NCBI GenBank assembly: GCA_947627905.1
Contig: CANQXX010000001.1
Coordinates: forward strand, 1 to 64,000
DNA length: 64,000 nt
Reading direction: 5' to 3'
DNA from: an uncultured Clostridia bacterium
GTDB taxonomy: Bacteria > Bacillota > Clostridia > Oscillospirales > Ruminococcaceae
Position 1 is the first letter of the stretch, and each line of letters opens with the position of its first letter. A model generated the notes under the pieces. That model saw nothing but the letters and a program-made list of their open reading frames with translations, did not search any database and was not told the DNA's origin. Made by a program: the position numbers and the translations under genes. This document shows, in pieces, positions 56,239-64,000 of this stretch.

Positions 56239-57030
56239 TTATACTGTTACAGCCTCTTTGACATCAGGCTGATTTTTGACTTTTGGCTTTTTACCTAAAA
56301 GGATTTTATAATTCCTTATAAGTCCGAAAAGTATCATAAATACGACAGAAAGTATGGTAGACGGTCTTATAGTTATTTTTACTTCACCGTTATAAACCGA
56401 TTTTGTACCGACAAAATCACAGACGATATCTACAGATCTTACTTTTGTCTTAAAAATCTCAGACATAACCGCAATGATATTATATACCGCCGCGCTTATT
56501 CTTCCATAATTAACAGCAGTTTTATATGCGTCATCGCCTGCTATAGTGAAATCTACTACAATATCTTCAAAATAAATGTGCAAAAAGAGCTTTTTCAGAC
56601 CTTTTTTTGAAGAATCCCACACAGCCTTTACTTTCTCTAATATGCCGGAAATATCATCCAATCTTTCCGAAATACTTTTCTTTGGCTTGTCCTTTTTATT
56701 TTTTTTGCTTTTGCCGGGGGCAGCGTCAGTGTTCTCCTGGCTTGTATCTTCAATGATATCATCATCATTTTCAGATGTTTTGTATTCCGGAACATTATCT
56801 TCATTTCCGGCTGATCTGTCTGAATCTTTTTTCTTTTTAGCTTTTTTATCCTTTTTTGCCGGCTTTTTTTCTTTTTTTTCCTTCTTTTTAAAAGGGAAAA
56901 CAGTAAAGAAAAGATACTTTACTTTAAAATCAAGAACATTATCATAAAATTTGACTTTCGCTCTTATTTTGGCATGAAGCAGCAAAGCAAAAACAAGAAC
57001 AATTATTCCTATAATTATCAATGCCGTCAA
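56239..57030 (-). CDS. DUF2953 domain protein
   Basis: N-terminal TM, charged Lys/Asp-rich linker; neighbour of ytfJ and scpAB. Confidence 0.75.
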   Translation of the reverse strand: MTALIIIGIIVLVFALLLHAKIRAKVKFYDNVLDFKVKYLFFTVFPFKKKEKKEKKPAKKDKKAKKKKDSDRSAGNEDNVPEYKTSENDDDIIEDTSQENTDAAPGKSKKNKKDKPKKSISERLDDISGILEKVKAVWDSSKKGLKKLFLHIYFEDIVVDFTIAGDDAYKTAVNYGRISAAVYNIIAVMSEIFKTKVRSVDIVCDFVGTKSVYNGEVKITIRPSTILSVVFMILFGLIRNYKILLGKKPKVKNQPDVKEAVTV

Positions 57031-57059
57031 AATGTCACCACCCTCATATCAGGAAAATT

Positions 57060-57656
57060 TCAGGTATCTTCGGCAATGTCGTCAGCTTCTGTATTTTCAG
57101 CATCATTATCAGCAATAAGTATCTCGTCAAAGCTGACCTGACTTTCAGAGCCGGGCAGCGGCGGGAGATCATCTATCGAAGAAAGCTGAAAACATCTCAG
57201 AAATGTTGAAGTTGTCTTATATGCTAAGGGTCTTCCGGGAACGTCAAGTCTGCCTGCTTCTTCAAGAAGATCTTTTTCAACAAGAGAATTGACAACGCTG
57301 GAGCTGTCTATTCCGCGGATATGTTCAATAAAGCCCTTTGTGACCGGCTGATTATATGCCACTATAGTAAGGACCTCCATTGCTGCCGGAGAAAGAGGGG
57401 TATTTTTTTTAGTTTCCATAGCCGCTCTTATATATTCGGAATAATCCGATCTTGTGACAAGCTGATAACAATCTCCCAGCTTAATTATCTTTAAAGCGCT
57501 TGATGTTGATTCATATCTGTCCGAAAGCAGAGCTATCAGCTTTTCAAGCGTATCTTCCTCTATGCCGGCGGCAGCGCATAGCTTTTCAGATTCAATAGGA
57601 TCTCCGTGAGCAAAAAGAACAGCTTCGATCACAGAAACGCCTTCATTCAATTTCAC
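57060..57656 (-). CDS. scpB: Segregation and condensation protein B
   Basis: IEAVLFAHGDPI; AAMEVLTIVAYNQPVTKGFIEHIRGIDSS. Confidence 0.94.
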   Translation of the reverse strand: MKLNEGVSVIEAVLFAHGDPIESEKLCAAAGIEEDTLEKLIALLSDRYESTSSALKIIKLGDCYQLVTRSDYSEYIRAAMETKKNTPLSPAAMEVLTIVAYNQPVTKGFIEHIRGIDSSSVVNSLVEKDLLEEAGRLDVPGRPLAYKTTSTFLRCFQLSSIDDLPPLPGSESQVSFDEILIADNDAENTEADDIAEDT

Positions 57657-58402
57657 TGGTAAGAAACCTCCGTTTCATCAGATCCGTTCATATTATCCCG
57701 GATATTATGGCTGCGGTTGAAAGTGATCTCGGTATTGTCATCATTCAGCCATATCCTGCCTGATTTTGTCAGTTCAAGGACTGCAAGAAATGTAGCGACA
57801 CGTTCAGAACGATCGTTCATACCGTCAAAAAGCCTGTTCATAAGGCAGCTTCCCGATCTATAAAGGCACCGCAGAACAAATATGATCTTTGATGTTACGG
57901 AAACCATTTTCCTTTTTACAATAGAATTGAACGAGTCCGCCTTAACTTGCTCCTCCGGAGGTTTGCGCTGTATCTTCATATACGCGTTAAAAAGCTCCTG
58001 AGGATCATGAATGTTTGTATATGTATTGTCTATTTCTAATATGGCAGGCTTCCTGACAGCATTTACATTGCCGATATAACGCTCTTTCATGAGCTCGGCG
58101 GCTTTTTTGCAGAGCGAATATTCAATGAGCCGTCCCTGAAGCTCTTTTTTAAGCTGTTCCGCTTCTTCTTTCTGCGGAAGCAGTGAAACGGTTTTAATGT
58201 ATACAAGTCTGGCAGCCATTTCCAGAAATTCCCCTGCTATATCCATATTCTGCTCAGACATTCTGTCAATATAGTCAAGATATTGTTCCAGAAGCGTATA
58301 TATCGGTATATCATTTATATTCAGCTTATGCTTTGAAATAAGGTAAAGAAGAAGATCAAGAGGACCTTCAAAAACTTCAAGTTTAAAAGAAATTTGTTCC
58401 AT
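57653..58402 (-). CDS. scpA: Segregation and condensation protein A
   Basis: FEGPLDLLLYLISKHKLNINDIPI; TFLAVLELTKSGRI. Confidence 0.94.
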   Translation of the reverse strand: MEQISFKLEVFEGPLDLLLYLISKHKLNINDIPIYTLLEQYLDYIDRMSEQNMDIAGEFLEMAARLVYIKTVSLLPQKEEAEQLKKELQGRLIEYSLCKKAAELMKERYIGNVNAVRKPAILEIDNTYTNIHDPQELFNAYMKIQRKPPEEQVKADSFNSIVKRKMVSVTSKIIFVLRCLYRSGSCLMNRLFDGMNDRSERVATFLAVLELTKSGRIWLNDDNTEITFNRSHNIRDNMNGSDETEVSYQ

Positions 58403-58438
58403 CAGATTTATTCTCCTAACAGAGCAGTATGCCGGTAG

Positions 58439-59101
58439 TTAAATTGCCGCAATTTTCAGGAACAGGATATCCACCCACCGGGAGATCAGATCCATAAAAT
58501 TCACTGTTACAGTACGAAGAAAATTCAGCGGTCTGTCAAGAAATCCTAAAAATACAGCCAAAAACAGTATTCCAAAAATAATGTTTTCGTACTTCATTAT
58601 CTTAAAGTATGTTTTTTCCGAAAGGACGAGATTGAAAATCCTTGAACCGTCCAATGGCGGTACAGGCAGAAGATTGAATACTGCAAGTCCTACATTCAGT
58701 ATAACCGAATATAAAAACACTGTAGACAGTACGCCGACAGCCGCGTTTTCATGCAGAATCAGGTAATAAGCGGATATTTTATATAATATCATGGAAATAT
58801 ATGCTAATACAAGATTTGAAACAGGTCCTGCCAGTGATGAAAGCGCCATTCCTACTTTCCTGTTTTTAAAATTGTTGGGATTTATAGGGACCGGCTTTGC
58901 CCAGCCAACGCCGGCTATAAGCATGAATATAGTGCCGAACAGATCAAGGTGTCTCAATGGATTTAAGGAAATACGCCCCTGATCCTTGGCAGTATCATCT
59001 CCCATCCAGTGAGCGGCAAGCGCGTGCGCCGATTCATGAATAGGAAATGCCGTAAGAAGTATCAAGCCATGTATAATAATATTCGTTATTCTTTCGTTCA
59101 T
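58439..59101 (-). CDS. Site-2 protease family (M50) membrane peptidase
   Basis: FPIHESAHALAAHWMGDDTAKDQGRISLNPLRHLD; NLLPVPPLDGSRI. Confidence 0.93.
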   Translation of the reverse strand: MNERITNIIIHGLILLTAFPIHESAHALAAHWMGDDTAKDQGRISLNPLRHLDLFGTIFMLIAGVGWAKPVPINPNNFKNRKVGMALSSLAGPVSNLVLAYISMILYKISAYYLILHENAAVGVLSTVFLYSVILNVGLAVFNLLPVPPLDGSRIFNLVLSEKTYFKIMKYENIIFGILFLAVFLGFLDRPLNFLRTVTVNFMDLISRWVDILFLKIAAI

Positions 59102-59275
59102 AATGTATAAACACTTCCGTAACGATATGTTTTTGTGCAGATTTACGCAATGTCATAGGAATACCTGAATAAATTCATTGTACCATATCTGACTTAAAAT
59201 TACAAGAACTATTCCCAAATTTCATGTAATTTTTCTTAAAATTTTAAAATAATCTGACTTTTTTTCAAAAAACAC

Positions 59276-59304
59276 TTGCAATTTCCAAATGAATGTGGTA
59301 AAAT
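59276..59304 (+). promoter_or_regulatory. rpmB promoter
   Basis: TTGCAA-N17-TAAAAT upstream of rpmB. Confidence 0.55.
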
Positions 59305-59331
59305 ATTAGCATTGACTTTATAATCAAGATA

Positions 59332-59541
59332 TTGAAAAGGAGGTGTAACCCCATGGCAAAGTGCGATATTTGCGGAAAGGGCGTTACTTTCGGTATAAAG
59401 GTTTCCCATTCACATCACCGCTCCAACAGAGCATGGAAACCCAACGTTAAGCGTGTAAAGGCTATAGTTGACGGAACTCCTAAGCATATTTATGTATGCA
59501 CAAGATGTCTCCGTTCCGGAAAGGTAACAAGAGCAGTCTGA
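59332..59541 (+). CDS. rpmB: Ribosomal protein L28 (true start 59353)
   Basis: MAKCDICGKGVTFGIKVSHSHHRSNRAWKPNVKRV. Confidence 0.96.
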   Translation: MKRRCNPMAKCDICGKGVTFGIKVSHSHHRSNRAWKPNVKRVKAIVDGTPKHIYVCTRCLRSGKVTRAV

Positions 59542-59556
59542 TCCGAAAGTGAACTT

Positions 59557-59592
59557 AAAGGCATTGACCCTGTTATAATGGGCAATGCCTTT
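59557..59592 (+). terminator. rpmB terminator
   Basis: AAAGGCATTG...CAATGCCTTT followed by TT. Confidence 0.8.
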
Positions 59593-59712
59593 TTCGTTTA
59601 TTATAACAGCTCAATTTCTATGCCCAGCAACCCCATACTGCTCCTGTTTTTCCTTAGAAATAATACTTCCAAAAACTCCGACATTTCTGCAAATGCCGGA
59701 GTTTTCCTTTTT

Positions 59713-61773
59713 TTACTTCGCCTGTGAAAGAGTTATTCCGTTGCTGCCAAGCGGGATCTCATGGTCAAGTCCAACAAATTTGCCGTTCTGCTGCCAAAGG
59801 ACTTCCTTTACAAAGGCGTATTTTTCCTCGTCCCATGTGGTAAAATCGTCCAGAACAAGTCCTCCCGTATCTCCGGAATTGGAGTTAAAGCACCAGAATG
59901 TGTGGTTTATACGGTTCTCCTTTATAAGCTGACGGAGATATGTCATCCATTTAAGGTTAGGATCGCGCATAAATCCTCCCCATTCGCCTATAAGCAGCGG
60001 AGCAATATTTTCTTCCTGAATGTAGAACCAGTTATCATGCCAGCAGTCCTTATACAGACTGTCAAAATCATAATTTCCTTGGAACCAAGGCTGCTGATAT
60101 ACCGTAGGACCGTAATCATGCGGCGAATATACCAGTTTATTCTGATATTTGCCAAGATCAACAGGGTTATCCTTTACGCCGCGAAGATTTCCGCCCCACC
60201 ATGTGCAGTAGTAATCTCCCATATTTGTTGAAGAGAAATCTCCGTTCTTCTTGATATCCATAGGATAAATTTCGATACCCTCAACCATTATAAGGACGTT
60301 TGGATTCTTGTCAAGAACGGCTTTTGCGGCTTTTTCAGCTATGTATTTCCAGTTGTCGCTGTCTTTAGAGCCGTCCCACTTGGCTCTCGGAGACTCGTTT
60401 GCTTTGCCGTGGGGTTCGTTTTTAAGGTCATATGCAATGATCGTATCGTCATTCTTATAATGGTTTGCTATCCATGCAAGCGAATCAAGAAAATCCTTTT
60501 CGCTGATATTTCCGTCCGTCCAGAGATTTTTCATATGTCCCATAGAATCGGTCTTTGCGCTGTGAATGTCTATCATTATCTTGATACCGTTTGCGCGGCA
60601 CTGACCTATTACATAGTCAAAAATTTCAAGGCTGTTCATTCCCACAAGATAAGAATTAGTTGCCTGATTGAAGTTTGCATTCGGATAATTTCCGTTTGAC
60701 CATTCTTTTATAAGTTCGGCTGACATAGGTATTCTCATGAGGTTAAATCCTCTGTCGGCAATATTTGAAAGAGAAGTATTCAGGTCGCACGTCCATAAGC
60801 CGTCAAAGGTATTCGTACCTGTATTGTAGCCGAACCAGTTTATGCCGGTGAGCCATACTTCCTTGCCGTTTTTGTCATAGATCTTGCTGCCGTCGGTATG
60901 GAGCCAGTCATCGGTAGTAGGCTCGGGAACGTCCTTTGCCTGAACTATCTTGGGATTATTATTTCCCACTGAACTGCTCTGTCCGGACTGCCCGCCGTTA
61001 TTACCTGCTCCGCTGCCGGAGCCGCTTACCGTCATGCTTCCTACCTTTACAGTTGCTTTTGAACTGTCAACGGAGCTTGCTCCGCAGAGTATCATACCGA
61101 ATGTTCCTTCGCTGTTAGGATCAATATTTGAATTATAGTCAACAGGCGTTACGGTAATAGTACTGCCGCTTACAGATGCATCACAGTTCCACTTCTGGTC
61201 TATTTTTGCTCCGGAAGGAACGGAGATCGTTACCGTCCAACCGTTTATTACTTTATCGGAACCATTTTTTACAGTACCGTCTATCTGAACAAAATCATTC
61301 GTTCCGTCATTCCAGCCATTAGGAGAATTGATTATAAGCTCAACGCCGCTCTGATCGTTTTTATTTCCTGAACCGCTGTTATTTTTTTCAGATGATGAAC
61401 TGCTGCTTCCGCCGTTATTATCCGTATTTGAAACAGGTTTGCTGTCTGTATTGGAAGCAGGTACAGCCTGATCTGCTTCATCGTCCGTATCTTCTTCCGT
61501 ATCCTCTTCAAGAGCAGCTTCATTCTTTGAGGGGCTCTTTGCAGCAGAAATTCCGCTGCCGTAGGGATCATAATCATCTGAAAACGGATCATAATCATCG
61601 CCGAAAAAGTCTATATCTCCAGAAGCAGTCTCTTCTGTTTCAAGCATAAGCGATGTAGTTGTCTGAGTGTTATCAGCTTCGGCATTATCATTATTTTTGC
61701 CGCAGGAAGAAAACATAGATACGGTCATTACTGCAGCAATTGTCAAAGCAAGTTTTTTTCTGAGATCAAACAT
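59713..61773 (-). CDS. GH5-family cellulase lipoprotein with CBM-like domain
   Basis: Lipobox-like [45 protein letters not shown]. Confidence 0.92.
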   Translation of the reverse strand: MFDLRKKLALTIAAVMTVSMFSSCGKNNDNAEADNTQTTTSLMLETEETASGDIDFFGDDYDPFSDDYDPYGSGISAAKSPSKNEAALEEDTEEDTDDEADQAVPASNTDSKPVSNTDNNGGSSSSSSEKNNSGSGNKNDQSGVELIINSPNGWNDGTNDFVQIDGTVKNGSDKVINGWTVTISVPSGAKIDQKWNCDASVSGSTITVTPVDYNSNIDPNSEGTFGMILCGASSVDSSKATVKVGSMTVSGSGSGAGNNGGQSGQSSSVGNNNPKIVQAKDVPEPTTDDWLHTDGSKIYDKNGKEVWLTGINWFGYNTGTNTFDGLWTCDLNTSLSNIADRGFNLMRIPMSAELIKEWSNGNYPNANFNQATNSYLVGMNSLEIFDYVIGQCRANGIKIMIDIHSAKTDSMGHMKNLWTDGNISEKDFLDSLAWIANHYKNDDTIIAYDLKNEPHGKANESPRAKWDGSKDSDNWKYIAEKAAKAVLDKNPNVLIMVEGIEIYPMDIKKNGDFSSTNMGDYYCTWWGGNLRGVKDNPVDLGKYQNKLVYSPHDYGPTVYQQPWFQGNYDFDSLYKDCWHDNWFYIQEENIAPLLIGEWGGFMRDPNLKWMTYLRQLIKENRINHTFWCFNSNSGDTGGLVLDDFTTWDEEKYAFVKEVLWQQNGKFVGLDHEIPLGSNGITLSQAK

Positions 61774-61792
61774 AATAAAACCTCCGATGTTA

Positions 61793-62461
61793 TTATTCTA
61801 TCCGCCAGTCAATTGGTGTCATTCCATGTTCTTCAAGGAAAGCATTTGTCTTTGAAAAATGTCTGCAGCCGAAAAAGCCGTTATATGCAGAAAGAGGGCT
61901 TGGGTGCGCCGCCTGTAAGATAAGATGAGCCGGATTTGTTATAAGTCCTTTTTTCTGCTTGGCGTTTCCTCCCCAAAGGAGAAAGACGATCGGCTTTTCA
62001 CGCTCGTTAAGGAGCTGTATCACCCTGTCGGTGAATATTTCCCAGCCCATTCCCCTATGGGAATTTGGCTGTCCTTCACGGACCGTAAGAACAGTGTTCA
62101 TAAGCAGAACGCCGTTATCAGCCCATTTTTTCAGATATCCATGATTTGCAGGAGGTATCCCAAGGTCAGCCTCTAATTCTTTATAGATATTTTGCAGCGA
62201 CGGAGGAACGGCTACACCTTTCTGGACTGAAAAACAAAGTCCATGAGCCTGCCCGGCGCCATGATACGGATCCTGACCGATTATCACTGCTTTAACGTCT
62301 GAATAGGAAGTATACCTCAGAGAATTGAAAATATCGTACATATCAGGATAGATCTTTCTGGTAAAATATTCTTGCTTTAAAAATTCGCGAAGTTTCAGGT
62401 AATAGTCTTTTTTAAATTCGTCTTTAAGAAGCTCGTCCCATTCATTGCCGATATTTACCAC
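61793..62461 (-). CDS. ung: Uracil-DNA glycosylase
   Basis: [52 protein letters not shown]. Confidence 0.96.
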   Translation of the reverse strand: MVNIGNEWDELLKDEFKKDYYLKLREFLKQEYFTRKIYPDMYDIFNSLRYTSYSDVKAVIIGQDPYHGAGQAHGLCFSVQKGVAVPPSLQNIYKELEADLGIPPANHGYLKKWADNGVLLMNTVLTVREGQPNSHRGMGWEIFTDRVIQLLNEREKPIVFLLWGGNAKQKKGLITNPAHLILQAAHPSPLSAYNGFFGCRHFSKTNAFLEEHGMTPIDWRIE

Positions 62462-63615
62462 TATATTCCCTCCCTGTTCCTTATCTGAACAAAAGCCGCA
62501 TCAAGCAAAGCTATCGTGTCGTTCCAGCGTATATCAGAAGCCGAAGCCCCGAAAACAATACATATTACATCGTGGTCAAAGCGTCTTGCTGTTGCAACGA
62601 CGCAATATCCTGACTGATCCGTCATTCCGGTTTTCATTCCGGTAGCATACATATAATAAATATCACTGTATTCCTGAATGAGCCTGTTTGAGTTTTCCCA
62701 TGAAACTTCTTCGCCGGATTCAAATACGGTATATTCGTTAGGTTTTGCAGCGGAAGCCATTATCTCAGGTTTTGTCATAGCGTAAAGAGTTGCTTTGAGC
62801 ATATCATGAACGGTAGTATAGTGATCGTCATCATGGAAACCGTCAGGATTGGCAAAATGAGTATTTTCCATACCTATGTAACGGGCTGTCTTATTCATTT
62901 CATCAACAAATGTCTTTACCGCCATTTCCGTAGACATATCATCATTACCGCCGATAATGCGTCCCACATTGGCAGCGACGGTGTAAGCTGCATCATTTCC
63001 GGACGGAAGCATGAGAGCGTCTATTATCATATCGCGGCTCAATATACTTCCTTTATTGAGATATGCAAGGCTTGAACCAGCGTTTACCATATCAAGCTCG
63101 TCTCCAGCAGTAAACTTAAAGTCCTCGGCGACATTATCCAGAAGCACCGAAGCGGTAACTATCTTTGTCGTACTGGCAGGATAGCATTTTTCATCTGCAT
63201 TTTTAGCAAAAAGCACTTCATCTGCCTTAACATCGTAAACTATTGCATACTCAGAGCGTATTATCATATCTATAGGATATTCCGAACGCAGCTTAGGCTG
63301 AGGTATTTTATACTTCATAAGAGCCTGATCTACAAATGCATCTTCAGCAGGCTCGGTCTCTTCGGGAAGTATTTCTTTATCCTCTATGTCATGATCCAGT
63401 TCTGCATGAGTATTATTGGCGAGCATCTGATAATTATCAGAGTTTATTGTAAGAGGTGCTTCAACAGACTTGCTAAGACTTACAAAGCCGGCTATACCGC
63501 CTGCAACTATAAGCACTGCAAGAAATACTCTTATCCTTGCCAAAGCAGCTTTTCTTTTTCTCTTGGCAGAATCGGAATATATTTTTCTGTTCTTTTTCCT
63601 TTTTTTACCTGACAT
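62461..63615 (-). CDS. D-alanyl-D-alanine carboxypeptidase family protein
   Basis: STTKIVTASVL, SGNDAAYT, KTGMTDQSGYC. Confidence 0.9.
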   Translation of the reverse strand: MSGKKRKKNRKIYSDSAKRKRKAALARIRVFLAVLIVAGGIAGFVSLSKSVEAPLTINSDNYQMLANNTHAELDHDIEDKEILPEETEPAEDAFVDQALMKYKIPQPKLRSEYPIDMIIRSEYAIVYDVKADEVLFAKNADEKCYPASTTKIVTASVLLDNVAEDFKFTAGDELDMVNAGSSLAYLNKGSILSRDMIIDALMLPSGNDAAYTVAANVGRIIGGNDDMSTEMAVKTFVDEMNKTARYIGMENTHFANPDGFHDDDHYTTVHDMLKATLYAMTKPEIMASAAKPNEYTVFESGEEVSWENSNRLIQEYSDIYYMYATGMKTGMTDQSGYCVVATARRFDHDVICIVFGASASDIRWNDTIALLDAAFVQIRNREGI

Positions 63616-63856
63616 TATATTTTACCTTTCAAATATTTTTAAATACAATAACATTTTAACACATATCTCATTACATTTCAAGAGTATTTTTTTCAAAAAT
63701 GCTAACAAATTATAAACATTATGAGCCGTGAAAATAATAAATAAAAAAATGTTTATCTGCAATTGACATGGAAAGCATAATATGGTACTATATAATTTGT
63801 AATATTTGAATCTTTTTTAGTGAAAGGAGCGGCGTTCTGCCGAGTTGTGAAAGATC

Positions 63857-64000
63857 ATGCTGCTTGCATTTGTTTTGTTATTGATAGGTTTTGTTCTTTT
63901 GGTAAAGGGAGCAGATGTGTTTGTTGACGGAAGCTCGTCTATTGCCAAATTTTTAAAAATCCCTTCCATAGTGATAGGTCTTACCATAGTAGCATTCGGA
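63857..64000 (+). CDS. Na+/Ca2+ exchanger family protein, N-terminus (runs off window)
   Basis: MLLAFVLLLIGFVLLVKGADVFVDGSSSIAKFLKIPSIVIGLTIVAFG. Confidence 0.85.
   Translation, partial: MLLAFVLLLIGFVLLVKGADVFVDGSSSIAKFLKIPSIVIGLTIVAFG

Noticed and set aside
1-64000. CRISPR arrays, rRNA or tRNA genes
   Set aside because: No regularly spaced repeat array, rRNA segment or cloverleaf was recognised by eye; a tRNAscan/Infernal run would be decisive.

Overview
The window looks like part of a low-GC Firmicute chromosome, most likely Oscillospiraceae/Ruminococcus-like (inferred from gene content). Most of it is housekeeping: a V/A-type ATPase operon, radA, cwlD-like amidase, ispE, rsgA/prkC/PP2C/rlmN/rsmB/fmt/def/priA/rpoZ/gmk, a biotin-dependent carboxyltransferase cluster, scpAB, rpmB, a GH5 cellulase lipoprotein, ung and two D,D-carboxypeptidases. 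The accessory region, about 2273-11664, is a filamentous-phage-like (inovirus-type) prophage. It has a Zot/pI ATPase, a leader-bearing coat protein plus a leaderless paralog, several tiny membrane proteins, an adsorption-like protein, an SSB-like protein, two unrelated replication initiators (HUH and Rep_trans), a minimal tyrosine integrase, a divergent repressor + NERD pair and a YafQ-type toxin-antitoxin module. The 15-bp core TATTTTGCGAAATTA occurs three times in the same orientation: at both ends and once internally at 4137, on the arm of a long cruciform. It splits the prophage into an int+HUH-rep unit (~1.9 kb) and an integrase-less inovirus unit (~7.5 kb). Homologous small genes lie to the right of both the internal and the right-hand copies, which suggests a tandem array of related elements. 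Precise excision would rebuild a 44-bp near-perfect palindrome (19-bp arms, one mismatch, 6-bp spacer). Other notable points: a +1 frame break separates an apparent signal peptide from the adsorption protein; three CTAC-N5-GTAG operator-like sites; a ~170-bp imperfect hairpin; a one-base frame break in a nitrilase next to the prophage; a diverged 116-bp tandem duplication creating a 39-aa ORF before an aminotransferase; and a McrBC-like pair with an apparently degenerate nuclease motif. All structure calls were made by eye and no database search was run.
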